From: Coraliomargarita sp965656715
GTDB taxonomy: Bacteria > Verrucomicrobiota > Verrucomicrobiia > Opitutales > Coraliomargaritaceae
DNA: 64,000 nt
Assembly: GCA_965656715.1 (NCBI GenBank)
Contig: CBFHLR010000006.1
Coordinates: 1-64,000, forward strand
Direction of reading: 5' to 3'
The first letter of the stretch is position 1, and every line of letters starts with the position of its first letter. Positions 55,783 through 64,000 of this stretch are shown piece by piece. Under the pieces are notes generated by a model. The model ran no database searches, had not been told where the DNA came from, and was given only the letters and a program-made list of their open reading frames with translations. Made by a program: the position numbers and the translations under genes.

Positions 55783-56845
55783 AGCGAAACGTTCCAGCCT
55801 CAACTTTCCAGACCGCCCATTCGTCAACGACCTCCGGCAACTCGGTGCCAGTGGCAATGATCTGCAGTTCCTCGGGACAAGCGCGCCATAAGCCTGCCTT
55901 CCGATGTGGATCCAGCTCTCCGAGCACATCGTCGGCTAGCAGCACGGGCGCAACTCCCAAGCTCCGCTGAAAAATCTGCGCCTGCGCGATTCGCAAGGCC
56001 ACACAAAGCCCACGCTGCTGACCATCGGAAGCATATTCCTTCGCACCACCGATATCCAAAGACAGCGTGTAGTCATCACGGTGCGGCCCCTTCTGGGTAG
56101 AGCCAATAATTTGATCCCGCTTCCGATTCCTAGCTAGCAAGTCTCGCACCGCATCCACATCTTCGGCCTGCAGACTCAGCTTAAAATCCAATGCAGGTCC
56201 CTCGTCCTTCTCAGCGATATCGGAGTAAACCGTAGTCAGCACAGCCCGCAGCCGCTCGATACCCGCCACACGCTTAGCATTTACTCGCAACAGGTGCGGT
56301 GCGATTTCAGCTTCAAACGCGTCAAACTCTGCGTCACTTCCACCCTTTTTCAGCAGGCGATTTCGTTCCGCGACCCCACGATGATACAGACGAAGCGCAT
56401 GATAATACTCCTTATCGATTGCAGACAAAGTCAGATCCAAAAAGCGACGGCGCTCAGCTGGAGAACCGCGTAAAATCATCAAATCCCCCGCACTGAGGGG
56501 GACGACCGGGAACCGCCCAATAAAGTCACCAAGTCGAGACATATTTTCGCCATCCAGTAGCACTCGTCGCCCATCCGCCCCCGAGCGGACCTCCAGTTCG
56601 CAATCACCCTGCGTATCATGATCGATCGAATACACCGCAGCGAAGCCCGAGCTGCCCTGTCGCGGCAAGGCGCCCATGTTTTGCGTGCGAAATGAGCGAA
56701 GCGCGGTCACCAAGCCCAAGGCCTCGAGCATATTCGACTTCCCCTGACCATTCTGCCCAAGCAAAAAGCTGCGCCTCGCACTCAAGTCGAGTTCGGCAAA
56801 TTCCACATTTCGAAAGTCCTGCAGGCGGATAGTTTGAAAACGCAT
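55775..56845 (-). CDS. recF: DNA replication/repair protein RecF
   Basis: RecF helps load RecA at gaps in DNA. The 356-residue SMC-like ATPase has the typical start MRFQTIRLQDFRNVEFAELDLS, Walker A in LLGQNGQGKSN, the signature SDGQQRGLCVALRIAQ and Walker B in VLLADDVLGELDPHRK. The phrase GPHRDDYTLSLD is characteristic of RecF. It does not lie with dnaA/dnaN but 7 bp downstream of a cysteine desulfurase on the same strand. A palindromic repeat covers its stop codon. Confidence 0.95.
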   Translation of the reverse strand: MRFQTIRLQDFRNVEFAELDLSARRSFLLGQNGQGKSNMLEALGLVTALRSFRTQNMGALPRQGSSGFAAVYSIDHDTQGDCELEVRSGADGRRVLLDGENMSRLGDFIGRFPVVPLSAGDLMILRGSPAERRRFLDLTLSAIDKEYYHALRLYHRGVAERNRLLKKGGSDAEFDAFEAEIAPHLLRVNAKRVAGIERLRAVLTTVYSDIAEKDEGPALDFKLSLQAEDVDAVRDLLARNRKRDQIIGSTQKGPHRDDYTLSLDIGGAKEYASDGQQRGLCVALRIAQAQIFQRSLGVAPVLLADDVLGELDPHRKAGLWRACPEELQIIATGTELPEVVDEWAVWKVEAGTFRSV

Positions 56846-56852
56846 ACCGCTC

Positions 56853-58034
56853 CTAAATCGAAATCACGTGTGAATCAGAGTCGTCGGCCTCCGCCTTCAA
56901 CTCCATGTAGACCGCGCGAATCGCCGCAGCCAAATCCAACCAATCCTCCATCTGAGCATCGGGACCAGCGCTAATCCGTAATGAACGTCGCATTGGAGCG
57001 TCCTCGTAGCCCATCGCCGCCAACACATGTGACGGCCCCTCTTTGCCGGTCGAACAGGCTGAACCAGCCGAAATTAAGAATCCACGCTTCTCCAAGGCAC
57101 GTATCCAGCGCACACTCGCGAACTCCGGCATAATCAACATCGCAGTATTCCACAAGCGATCAGCCCCCGCAGCAACAAGCTCAAACTCCGGCAAAGCTGC
57201 AATTAAGGCGTCTCGTCCTTTAGCTGAACAAGTTGGGGTCCCGGCTTTAGCCGGATTCAAGTCTGACTCTTGACCGCCTAAAGTTGTTGGGCCGACAGAA
57301 ATCAACGCCGCAACCATCGCCAAAATAGCTGCGACATCCTCTGTTCCTGCGCGATGCGCAGACTCCTGCTCACCGCCACGGAGTGACGCAAAATTCCTCA
57401 TTGCCGACTGAGGCAAAATCCATGCCCCGACTCCACGAGGCCCGCCGAACTTATGTCCACATAGAGTGACAAAATTACATTCCTTGAGTCCATCCGTGGG
57501 CAACTTGCCCACCCACTGCGACGCATCACAGTGATACACGACTCCCGCCTGCATGGATGCAGTTGCAATCGCCTGCCACGGATTCAACACACCCGTTTCA
57601 TTATTGGCGGCCATCACCGATAAGGCCGCGAGTTGATCGAAAGGGATCGCCGCAGCATCGACTGCGCCATTGGCATCCAGCGCCAACCACAGTATACGAT
57701 CCCCGAAGTAGTATTTCGCAGCCTCGATCACGCTTGGATGCTCCGTCGGGCTGACACCCACTTTAGAGCCCTCTGGTAAAGTGGCTGCCCAATGCGCAAA
57801 GACGGCATTATTGCCCTCGGTCGCCCCGGAATTAAATGCAATACGAGCGGACTCGACTCCAAATACAGCCGCCAGCTGTTCGCGCGCTTGGTCCAGATGC
57901 ACCTTCACCCGCGCAGCAGCCCGATAGGGACTCGACGGATTAAGCCAGAGCTCGTCGGTTGCGCGCAACCAAGCCGCTTTCGCTTCAGGACAAAGCGGGG
58001 TGGTGGCATTATAATCAAAAAAGCGGGTATTCAC
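56853..58034 (-). CDS. Cysteine desulfurase (NifS/IscS-like) with inserted palindromic element
   Basis: This 393-residue PLP enzyme takes sulfur from cysteine. Motifs include FDYNATTPLCPEA at the N-terminus, GATEGNN, VMAANNETGVLNPW, HCDASQWVG, the PLP-lysine in TLCGHKFGGPRGVGAW and the active-loop cysteine in ISAGSACSTGKEG. Between AALISVG and RDALIAALP lie about 20 residues (P-T-T-L-G-G...G-T-P-T) that are encoded by a palindromic element (57230-57291), part of which is identical to an intergenic repeat. This replaces or lengthens a surface helix region. The gene lies 7 bp upstream of recF. Confidence 0.9.
   Translation of the reverse strand: MNTRFFDYNATTPLCPEAKAAWLRATDELWLNPSSPYRAAARVKVHLDQAREQLAAVFGVESARIAFNSGATEGNNAVFAHWAATLPEGSKVGVSPTEHPSVIEAAKYYFGDRILWLALDANGAVDAAAIPFDQLAALSVMAANNETGVLNPWQAIATASMQAGVVYHCDASQWVGKLPTDGLKECNFVTLCGHKFGGPRGVGAWILPQSAMRNFASLRGGEQESAHRAGTEDVAAILAMVAALISVGPTTLGGQESDLNPAKAGTPTCSAKGRDALIAALPEFELVAAGADRLWNTAMLIMPEFASVRWIRALEKRGFLISAGSACSTGKEGPSHVLAAMGYEDAPMRRSLRISAGPDAQMEDWLDLAAAIRAVYMELKAEADDSDSHVISI
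57230..57291. repeat. Palindromic element inside the cysteine desulfurase gene
   Basis: Bases 57230-57263 are an exact reverse complement of 51167-51200, including the hairpin CCGGCT-TT-AGCCGG and one arm GTTGGGGTCCCG. The other half (to about 57291) is degenerate: GACCGCCT matches part of the second hairpin, but the outer arm is mostly lost. The frame of the desulfurase stays open throughout. Confidence 0.85.
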
Positions 58035-58045
58035 GCCCGTGCAAC

Positions 58046-58843
58046 TTAAGGGATACGCAGCTCCTGACCAACCCGCAGCGCATTTTCACTGGAGAGGCGG
58101 TCACGATTGGCTTGGTAAATATCGATCCAGCGCGAGGGAGTGCCGTAGAATTTGCGACTGATCGTGCTCAGCGAATCGCCGGACTGCACTGTGTAACTAC
58201 GCGGCACAGATTCTGGAGCGGGGCTGACTTGTGGCGCTGGCGTAGGCGTCGCCGTGACCGTAGTAGTCGGCGCGGGACGAGTCTGTTGAAGGGGCGCAAT
58301 TTGAGTGGTCTGCACCGGAGGCGCACGACGCGCTTCGCCGAGCATCGACTCCAACTGGCGGACTCGCTGCTGCGACTCAACCAACTCGCGCTTCATATTC
58401 TCGTTCTCTTTGCGGAGATTCTTGATCAGCTCCATCAGGTCGAGTCGGTCGAGCTCACCTGAGTAAGGCTGCGCCGGCAGCTGACGGGCAAACTCCTTCT
58501 GTGCGGTTTCGATCAGCTGACGCACCTGCGGCGCTTGGTCCGACTGCGGATTGAATTCGAGATAGCGATTGAAGTGGTAGATCGCCCGCACCGGATCCTT
58601 CATTTCACGCAAGTAAATGTAGCCCGCTTCCAGGTGCGATTCGGGCGCATCACGACGCGCATCAATCACCCCAAGAAAGGCTGTCAAGGCATCGGAGGTG
58701 CGACCTTGATCCTTATAATGCTTGGCACGCTGATACTGTTTCTCGTCCGTCTCACTCACCACTTCGACAGAGCTCGGCGCACAAGCCGAGAGCACAAACA
58801 GGCAGAGAAGTGAAAGAGAAGTGAGGCTACGGTGCGGTCGCAT
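58046..58843 (-). CDS. Lipoprotein with coiled coil and C-terminal LysM domain
   Basis: The ATG at 58843 starts a lipoprotein signal (SLLCLFVLSACAPSS); the frame extends upstream into the next gene, but that part is not coding. The 265 residues hold a TPR-like helical part (YQRAKHYKDQGRTSDALTAFL, AIYHFNRYLEFNPQSDQA), a short coiled coil (LIKNLRKENENMKRELVESQ), a Pro/Thr/Ala linker and a C-terminal LysM domain (YTVQSGDSLSTISRKFYGT, ending VGQELRIP). LysM binds peptidoglycan, so the protein probably ties the outer membrane to the wall or helps in cell-envelope assembly. Confidence 0.88.
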   Translation of the reverse strand: MRPHRSLTSLSLLCLFVLSACAPSSVEVVSETDEKQYQRAKHYKDQGRTSDALTAFLGVIDARRDAPESHLEAGYIYLREMKDPVRAIYHFNRYLEFNPQSDQAPQVRQLIETAQKEFARQLPAQPYSGELDRLDLMELIKNLRKENENMKRELVESQQRVRQLESMLGEARRAPPVQTTQIAPLQQTRPAPTTTVTATPTPAPQVSPAPESVPRSYTVQSGDSLSTISRKFYGTPSRWIDIYQANRDRLSSENALRVGQELRIP

Positions 58844-58959
58844 GTGTCGAATAAGAATCAATTGTGCGGCCAGATTTAAGTATCCGCGCAGAACAATCAA
58901 CCCCCAAGAAGGAAAGGAGTGCGGACACTCATGTCCGCGACCTTGCGTCAGGCTGACAA

Positions 58960-59940
58960 TTACGGGCGCAGCAGGATTTTGCCCAAGCGCGGCTGCTTGT
59001 CGTGAGCAAAGGCCTTCGCGTATTGATCGAATGAATACGTAGCTTCGATCGGCAGCTTCAAACTGCCGTCCTTCATCATACCATAGACCGCGTCCATGAC
59101 CTGACGCAGGCCGTCCGGTCCAGCCTTCTTGCTCCATTTGTCCCACCAGAAACCGACGAGACGGACATCATTAAAAATCAAGAACCGGGTCGGGAAGCGC
59201 ACGGGGTCGCCCACCATTCCACCAAAAGTCACTTGCGTGCCACCCTCGCCAAGCGCCTTGATCTGATCACTGGCACTTTCGCCGCCGATCGAGTTCAGCG
59301 CCAAACGAATCGGCTCACCGCCAGTCAACTCCTTGACAGTCTTTGCCCAGCCGCTGCCTTCGATCACCACATGATCCGCACCCAGCGCCTTAAGCGGCTC
59401 AACCAACTCTTCGCGGCGCACTTGGCTAATCGTTTTAAAACCCAGCGCCTTGGCCATTTGGACCACCGATAAACCAACCGCCGAATTGCCCGCGTTTTGC
59501 ACCACCCAGCTACCCTTTGGCAGATCCACGATCTTGTTCAGCAAGCAATAGGCCGTCGGCGGATTAATAAAAGAGATCGCAGTCTGCTCGACCGGTAATT
59601 CCGAGGGCACCTGCAACAGATCCTTGGCTGCAACACAGGCGTATTCCTGCCAAGTTCCTTCTTCTGGGAAGCGCACGTGTGCACCGACACCCACATTGAA
59701 CACGCCCGAACCAAGGGCATCGACCTGTCCGACGCCTTCACGGCCCGCGACCGCAGGCAACTCGCGCAAGCGTCCGTAACTACCGCCGATCATGCCGTAG
59801 TCAGACGGATTAATCGTCGCAGCGAGCAGTTTGACCCGAACTTCTCCCGGGCCCGGCTCCGGCTTACCGACCGTCTCGACCGTAAGCACCTCTTGAGGCT
59901 TTCCAAAACTATGATGGCGAATCGCTTTTTGTTGGCTCAT
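58960..59940 (-). CDS. MDR-family NADPH oxidoreductase (2-enoyl reductase/quinone reductase-like)
   Basis: The start ATG at 59940 (MSQQKAIRHHSFGKPQEVL) gives 326 residues. The zinc-independent MDR pattern is clear: ATINPSDYGMIGGSYG, PAVAGREGVGQVDALGSGV, NPPTAYCLL, WVVQNAGNSAVGLSVVQMAKALG (NADPH site) and LALNSIGGESA. The NPPTA and QNAGNS motifs match mitochondrial-type 2-enoyl thioester reductases (MECR/ETR1), so it may reduce enoyl-ACP or enoyl-CoA; quinone reductase is the alternative. No catalytic-zinc Cys/His set is present. It stands alone. Confidence 0.85.
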   Translation of the reverse strand: MSQQKAIRHHSFGKPQEVLTVETVGKPEPGPGEVRVKLLAATINPSDYGMIGGSYGRLRELPAVAGREGVGQVDALGSGVFNVGVGAHVRFPEEGTWQEYACVAAKDLLQVPSELPVEQTAISFINPPTAYCLLNKIVDLPKGSWVVQNAGNSAVGLSVVQMAKALGFKTISQVRREELVEPLKALGADHVVIEGSGWAKTVKELTGGEPIRLALNSIGGESASDQIKALGEGGTQVTFGGMVGDPVRFPTRFLIFNDVRLVGFWWDKWSKKAGPDGLRQVMDAVYGMMKDGSLKLPIEATYSFDQYAKAFAHDKQPRLGKILLRP

Positions 59941-60083
59941 AAGCGTGGCACATTGCCTAAAAGCGGCTGTCTCGCAAAGCAGATTCAACATTTCCACCCC
60001 TAGAAATAAGCATCTGTAGTTGCCTCCATCAGCAACAAGGCACTATTCACCTTCCAACTTTGACACTTTCACCATTCACGCCA

Positions 60084-62114
60084 ATGACCCACCCATTCCT
60101 CGCTGACGACTTCCACATCCGCTGGTCCACACTCACACCTGACGCCATCGAGCCAGACATTACAAAGGCGCTTGCCGATGCACAGGCCGCCGTCGATAAA
60201 GTCGCAGCCTTGAGCGAGACAGATAGCGAGCTCACCTACGCAAATACCATCGCCGCACTCGATGAGGGTCTCGACACCCTCAACCGCGCATGGGGTCTGG
60301 TGAATCACCTCGATTCAGTCAACAACAGCCCTGAACTCCGCGAGCCTTTCAATAAGATGCTGCCATTGGTGTCCGAGTTCTTTGCAGCGATCCCGCTCAA
60401 CGAGCAACTTTGGAAGACCATCAAAGCCTTTGGCAGCAGTGAAGCCGTGCTCAAGCTTTCCCCGACCAAACAGCGCTACGTGCACGAGACCATGGCCGAC
60501 TTCCGCGAAGCAGGCGCTGACCTTCCGCCAGAGCAAAAGCAGCGCGCCGGCGAAGTCCAAAAGCGTCTCGCCGAACTCACCCAGAAATACTCCGAGAACT
60601 GCCTCGATGCGACCAACGCCTGGCAAAAGCTCATCACCGACGAATCCGAGCTAGCTGGCTTACCCGAATCCGCACTTGCTGCAGCGAAGCAAAGCGCCGA
60701 GCAAAAGGAACAAGACGGCTGGCGCTTCACACTGCAGGCACCGTCCTACATTCCAGTGATGACCTACGCCGACAACGACGCACTGCGCGAAGAAGTCTGG
60801 AAGGCCTACGCCGCGATCGGACGCGAAGGCGAAACCGATAACCGCGAACTGGTCCGCGAAATCCTCGACCTACGCCACGAATTTGCCCAGCTCGTGGGAC
60901 AGGAAAACTTCGCTGACCACGTCACCGCGCGACGCATGGCAGCCTCCGGCGACGCCGCTCTGAAGTTCGGTGAAACCATCTTCGAGCGCGTCCGCGAGGC
61001 CTTCGAAACCGAAGCCCAGCAGCTCCGGGACTTCAAACAAGCAGACCTGCTCGAACCCTGGGAAGTCGGCTACTGGGCCGAGAAGCAACGCCTTGCAAAC
61101 TACGACTTCGACGAAGAAGCGCTGCGCCCCTACTTCCCAGTCGATAAAGTCATCAGCGGTATGTATGACATCGTGCAGCAGATCTTCGGCCTGCGTATGG
61201 AAGAGCGCACCGACGTCGAGACCTGGCACGAGGAAGTGAAATTCTTCGACCTGTTCGACGCCCAGAGCAATGAGCACCTCGGCTCCTTTTACACCGACTG
61301 GCACCCGCGCGAATCCAAGCGCGGCGGCGCATGGATGAACTACCTGATCACGGGCAACCGCGATACTGCCAACGGCAAGCGCAGCCCACACCTCGGCTTG
61401 ATGTGTGGCAACATGACTGCTCCCGTCGGCGATCAGCCCGCACTCCTCACACACCGCGAGGTCGAAACGGTATTCCACGAATTCGGCCACCTGCTCCATC
61501 ATCTGTGCGGCGAGGTCGAAGTTAAGTCACTTAATGGTGTCAATGTACCATGGGACTTCGTTGAACTTCCCTCACAGATCATGGAAAACTGGTGCTGGGA
61601 CCGCGAGAGTCTCGATCTGTTCGCCCGCCACCACGAAACCGGCGAAGCCATCCCGCAGGAGCTGTTCGACAAGATGCTTGCCGCCCGCAACTACATGAAG
61701 GCCAGCGCCAACGTGCGCCAACTCTCCTTCGGCAAGATGGACCTCGAGCTACACATCAACTGGCCACAATCTGCTAAGGATGACATCGACAGCTTCATCA
61801 TGCAGGTGCTCGAGGGCTACAGCCCCGAATACAAGACACAGCCAAAGAGCAACGTATTCAATTTCAGCCACCTCTTCAGCAGCCCAACCGGCTATGCCGC
61901 GGGCTACTACAGCTACAAGTGGGCCGAAGTGCTCGATGCCGACGCCTTCACCCGCTTCCAGAAAGAGGGCATCCTCAACGCCGAGACCGGCCGCGACTTC
62001 CGCAGCAAAATCCTCGCCAAGGGCAACTCCGAAGACCCATCCAAGCTCTTCAAAGACTTCATGGGCCGCAATCCAGATCCCGACGCACTCCTGCGCCGCG
62101 ACGGGTTACTATAG
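60084..62114 (+). CDS. prlC: M3-family oligopeptidase (oligopeptidase A-like)
   Basis: The cytoplasmic zinc metallopeptidase degrades short peptides. The 676-residue product starts at 60084 (MTHPFLADDFHIRW); an in-frame TTG at 60060 is less likely. The M3 zinc site is VFHEFGHLLHHL (HEFGH near residue 465), with the distant Glu in the following WDFVELPSQIMENW. YAAGYYSYKWAEVLDADAFTRF is the typical C-terminal M3 block. The length fits PrlC/oligopeptidase A. No neighbour suggests a special substrate. Confidence 0.94.
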   Translation: MTHPFLADDFHIRWSTLTPDAIEPDITKALADAQAAVDKVAALSETDSELTYANTIAALDEGLDTLNRAWGLVNHLDSVNNSPELREPFNKMLPLVSEFFAAIPLNEQLWKTIKAFGSSEAVLKLSPTKQRYVHETMADFREAGADLPPEQKQRAGEVQKRLAELTQKYSENCLDATNAWQKLITDESELAGLPESALAAAKQSAEQKEQDGWRFTLQAPSYIPVMTYADNDALREEVWKAYAAIGREGETDNRELVREILDLRHEFAQLVGQENFADHVTARRMAASGDAALKFGETIFERVREAFETEAQQLRDFKQADLLEPWEVGYWAEKQRLANYDFDEEALRPYFPVDKVISGMYDIVQQIFGLRMEERTDVETWHEEVKFFDLFDAQSNEHLGSFYTDWHPRESKRGGAWMNYLITGNRDTANGKRSPHLGLMCGNMTAPVGDQPALLTHREVETVFHEFGHLLHHLCGEVEVKSLNGVNVPWDFVELPSQIMENWCWDRESLDLFARHHETGEAIPQELFDKMLAARNYMKASANVRQLSFGKMDLELHINWPQSAKDDIDSFIMQVLEGYSPEYKTQPKSNVFNFSHLFSSPTGYAAGYYSYKWAEVLDADAFTRFQKEGILNAETGRDFRSKILAKGNSEDPSKLFKDFMGRNPDPDALLRRDGLL

Positions 62115-62160
62115 CATGGCGCACCTTGACAGCATCTACCTTTAATGCTTTGATGCCTAT

Positions 62161-62439
62161 ATGCGAACAACGGTCACATTAGATCCGGATGTTGCCGAAT
62201 ATATCCGCGAGGCTTGCCACAAAAAGCAAAAGAGCTTCAAGCGCGTGCTAAACGATGCCTTGCGGGAATCACTTAAGCCAACCGCACAGCACAAGCCGGA
62301 GTTGAAGGCACCACGCTCGATGGGGATCGCCCCCGGCGTCGATCCGCGCAAACTGAGCGAGCTTGCCGATGACCTAGAAGCTGAAGCCTTCCTAGCCGCT
62401 GAAGAGCAAGATAACTACAATCGCAAGCAGCAGCAGTGA
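62161..62439 (+). CDS. Ribbon-helix-helix antitoxin (VapB-like)
   Basis: The 92-residue protein starts MRTTVTLDPDVAEYIREACHKKQKSFKRVLNDALRE (quoted as marker), a ribbon-helix-helix DNA-binding domain with the strand RTTVTLD. The rest is a charged tail likely to bind the toxin. It overlaps the PIN toxin start by 4 bp (GTGA), as usual for vapBC. It probably represses its own promoter, but no palindrome was clear in the 46 bp upstream. Confidence 0.88.
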   Translation: MRTTVTLDPDVAEYIREACHKKQKSFKRVLNDALRESLKPTAQHKPELKAPRSMGIAPGVDPRKLSELADDLEAEAFLAAEEQDNYNRKQQQ

Positions 62440-62867
62440 TCTTACCCGACACCAACCTACTGCTCTACTCGGTCAATACCGATAGCCCAGACCATCCGAC
62501 AGCCTTCAATTGGTGGAGTGAGTTAATCCAGAGCGAGGCTCCAATCGGAATCTACACTGGAGTCGCTTTTGCCTTCGTCCGCCTTTCAACCAACCGCCGT
62601 GTTTTCGCTCAGCCCCTGAGTGTCACGGAAGCATTTGCCTATCTCAACAACTGGCTGAGCTTCCCAAACGTGCGTCTGGTCGAGGCGGAGTTCGACGATC
62701 TCGCAGTGACCGAGCACCTCCTAACTACAGCAGGAACCGGAGGTAATTTAGTCAGCGACGCTCAAATCGCAGCAGCTGCATTACGCCTTAGCGCAATCGT
62801 CCATAGCTGTGACGCGGACTTTGACCGCTTCCCTAAGCTGAAGTGGTTCAACCCTCTGAAAGTCTAG
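62436..62867 (+). CDS. PIN-domain toxin (VapC, Mtu-type family)
   Basis: The 143-residue PIN ribonuclease starts with GTG at 62436. Acidic sites: PDTNLLLYSVNTDSPDH (Asp5), the Glu in VRLVEAEFDD and NLVSDAQIAAAAL (Asp). VHSCDADFDRFPKLKWFNPL at the end is typical of the TIGR00028 family. Together with the upstream RHH gene it forms a complete type II toxin-antitoxin unit of a different subtype from that at 33639-34273. Its end overlaps the convergent CPBP gene by 4 bp. Confidence 0.9.
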   Translation: MILPDTNLLLYSVNTDSPDHPTAFNWWSELIQSEAPIGIYTGVAFAFVRLSTNRRVFAQPLSVTEAFAYLNNWLSFPNVRLVEAEFDDLAVTEHLLTTAGTGGNLVSDAQIAAAALRLSAIVHSCDADFDRFPKLKWFNPLKV

Positions 62868-63466
62868 AAACTCACAAACCCCTGCGCAAGCTTCACCAGA
62901 AACACGCCAAGATTACTCGCTGCGTGCGCGATCATGCAGGGAAAGAGCGAGCGGGTCGGGTTCCATGGCCCAAAGCGCACGGCGTAGAACCACAGCGAAT
63001 TCACAAACAGAATCGAGGTCGTGAAGATCGCCTTGGTCGTGAAGGTAAACTCAAAGCCATCCTCCGTGCTCCACAAGTGCATGTGGATAATCGCAAAGAG
63101 CAGCGAGAAACCCACACAGCTGCCAATCAGCGCAGCCTTGCCCTTCTTGTCCACGACGAGGAAACCGCGAAAGATAATCTCTTCCACCACGCCAGCACCC
63201 AGACTAGCAAAGACGAAGAACCACACCATGGTGCTCTGCTCGGATGCAATTCCGAGTGCTATTTCACCACCGGTTTCGATGCCCAAAATCAACAGCGCAC
63301 CAACCACGCCGATCAGAATCGCCGCCAAACTGCAGGGAGTCGCCCCCGGCATCGGCGAGCTATTCGGCGTTCCGGCCCGAACCGCCTTTAAATCGCCCCA
63401 ATACATCTGCAGCACGTAGACAGCAATGCCCACATACATCAGAATCATGATCGGGTTCTCGTTCAT
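62864..63466 (-). CDS. CPBP-family intramembrane metalloprotease
   Basis: The 200-residue membrane protein has about six helices and the Rce1/CPBP motifs: GAGVVEEIIFRGFLV (EExxxR), FAIIHMH and PCMIAHAASN (His/Asn motifs). These glutamate-dependent intramembrane proteases are linked to CAAX processing in eukaryotes and to peptide maturation or immunity in bacteria. Its target is unknown. It is convergent with the vapC gene. Confidence 0.88.
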   Translation of the reverse strand: MNENPIMILMYVGIAVYVLQMYWGDLKAVRAGTPNSSPMPGATPCSLAAILIGVVGALLILGIETGGEIALGIASEQSTMVWFFVFASLGAGVVEEIIFRGFLVVDKKGKAALIGSCVGFSLLFAIIHMHLWSTEDGFEFTFTTKAIFTTSILFVNSLWFYAVRFGPWNPTRSLFPCMIAHAASNLGVFLVKLAQGFVSF

Positions 63467-63485
63467 TAAAAAGAAGACAGTAATA

Positions 63486-63567
63486 AGGAGTCAGTATTCA
63501 GAATCATCAAAACAAACGTCAACACAGATTCTGGCTCCTGACTTCTGTTTTCTGATTCCTCACATTA
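63486..63567. repeat. CAGAATCA/TGATTCTG simple inverted repeat region
   Basis: The stretch has AGGAGTCAGTATTCAGAATC and later GATTCTGGCTCCTGACT, which can pair in part. Similar AGTCAG/CTGACT words recur. It lies upstream of the CPBP gene and downstream of the dUTPase-like gene on the minus strand. It may act as a terminator for the latter, though no long U run is present. Confidence 0.4.
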
Positions 63568-63580
63568 AAGTGTCTCGCAC

Positions 63581-63952
63581 TTAAATGTGTCTGGAATCCG
63601 CTTCGTCCTTCTCGGTGTAGCCACTGTCCTGACGGTTGTGGTTCACCTTGTTCTTTTTCACGTAGGCCTCGTAAACATCCTCTGGAGTCATTCCAAGCAC
63701 TTGAGCAATTGAGATCAGGAAGTGGAACAGATCCACGACTTCGACCTTGGCATTCTGCTCGTCAAACTCCTGATACTTCGCCCACCACTTCCAAGGCACA
63801 GAATCGATCAGCTCGGCGATTTCCTGCTGCATCGCACGCGTGTAATTGAGCACCCACTTGGCCTTTTCTTCGTCCGACATGTTGTCGGTATTGACGCCAA
63901 TGCGCTTATTCAGCGCGTCCTGTTGAGCAAAAATTTCGTCGAGTTTGTCCAT
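63581..63952 (-). CDS. All-alpha dUTPase/NTP pyrophosphohydrolase (dUTPase_2 type)
   Basis: The start at 63952 (MDKLDEIFAQQDALNKRIG) gives 123 residues. The MazG/dimeric-dUTPase pattern is visible: YTRAMQQEIAELIDSVPWKWW (the ExxE metal half-site), then KVEVVDLFHFLISIAQVLGM (ExxD-type half-site) and YVKKNKVNHNRQDSGY at the end. Such enzymes hydrolyse dUTP or other dNTPs to monophosphates and so keep uracil out of DNA. The start is 11 codons inside a longer frame that lacks conserved residues. Confidence 0.85.
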   Translation of the reverse strand: MDKLDEIFAQQDALNKRIGVNTDNMSDEEKAKWVLNYTRAMQQEIAELIDSVPWKWWAKYQEFDEQNAKVEVVDLFHFLISIAQVLGMTPEDVYEAYVKKNKVNHNRQDSGYTEKDEADSRHI

Positions 63953-64000
63953 GCGACATCCAAGTAGGCGACCAGCCCTGTTCAAGCAAGCTTGAACAGG

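Noticed and set aside
58844..59146. Long N-terminal extension of the LysM lipoprotein
   Set aside because: It overlaps the oxidoreductase gene and would bury the lipoprotein signal that begins at 58843.

Overview
The window looks like part of the chromosome of a marine member of the Verrucomicrobiota, probably Opitutae (Puniceicoccales/Coraliomargarita-like). This is an inference from overall gene content: two secreted sulfatases, a ThuA-domain secreted protein, many secreted or outer-membrane proteins, a VWA/anti-sigma signalling gene, several palindromic repeat families and a GxxExxY nuclease. No rRNA gene or tRNA was recognised. Two runs of N (3618-3716 and 36733-36832) show that it is a scaffolded draft assembly. 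Coding density is high and housekeeping genes alternate with short accessory blocks.

Left part (1-16.5 kb): a truncated CobW-type GTPase, a ThuA-like secreted protein and yidD. Then comes a minus-strand operon of flavoprotein, G-domain-less FeoB-like permease, CobW GTPase and cysS, with a 7-3-7 palindrome just upstream of its first gene. The flavoprotein, permease and CobW protein could together form a metal-uptake system in which a separate GTPase replaces the missing FeoB G domain. Further on lie a SlyD-like FKBP with a metal-binding tail, glnD, a GAF-GAF histidine kinase, a GxxExxY nuclease gene set among three long palindromic repeats, a VanZ-like protein, a periplasmic redoxin and a DsbD-type reductase.

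Middle (16.5-31 kb): an AT-richer block at 16.5-20.3 kb holds a histidine kinase with a poorly conserved ATPase domain, a trypsin-like protease interrupted by an in-frame TAG, and a membrane-anchored protein of unknown function. Then a cell-surface block: an outer-membrane protein, a sulfatase, a tyrosine phosphatase also interrupted by TAG, a second sulfatase, DUF481 and DUF3313 proteins, a FadL-like porin and an Omp85-type barrel protein.

Right part (30-64 kb): RNase Y, polX translationally coupled to a Phd/PIN toxin-antitoxin pair, menE-menC, guaB, a DUF418 protein, a divergent purA, and a thrH-Dabb-pnuC-NR kinase operon. Next are a FixI-like protein without its ATPase core, a BLUF photoreceptor, and an ECF sigma factor next to an anti-sigma/VWA fusion. 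A 1015-residue single-chain E1alpha-E1beta-lipoyl-E2 2-oxoacid dehydrogenase follows, then a peroxiredoxin, recF, a cysteine desulfurase, a LysM lipoprotein, an enoyl-reductase-like MDR protein, an M3 oligopeptidase, a second toxin-antitoxin pair, a CPBP protease and a dUTPase-like protein.

The most unusual features are: the palindromic repeats, two of which lie in frame inside protein genes (exactly 22 codons in menC, about 20 in the cysteine desulfurase); the split-FeoB-like operon; the two amber-interrupted genes; the E1-E2 fusion; and the GxxExxY gene with its repeats.
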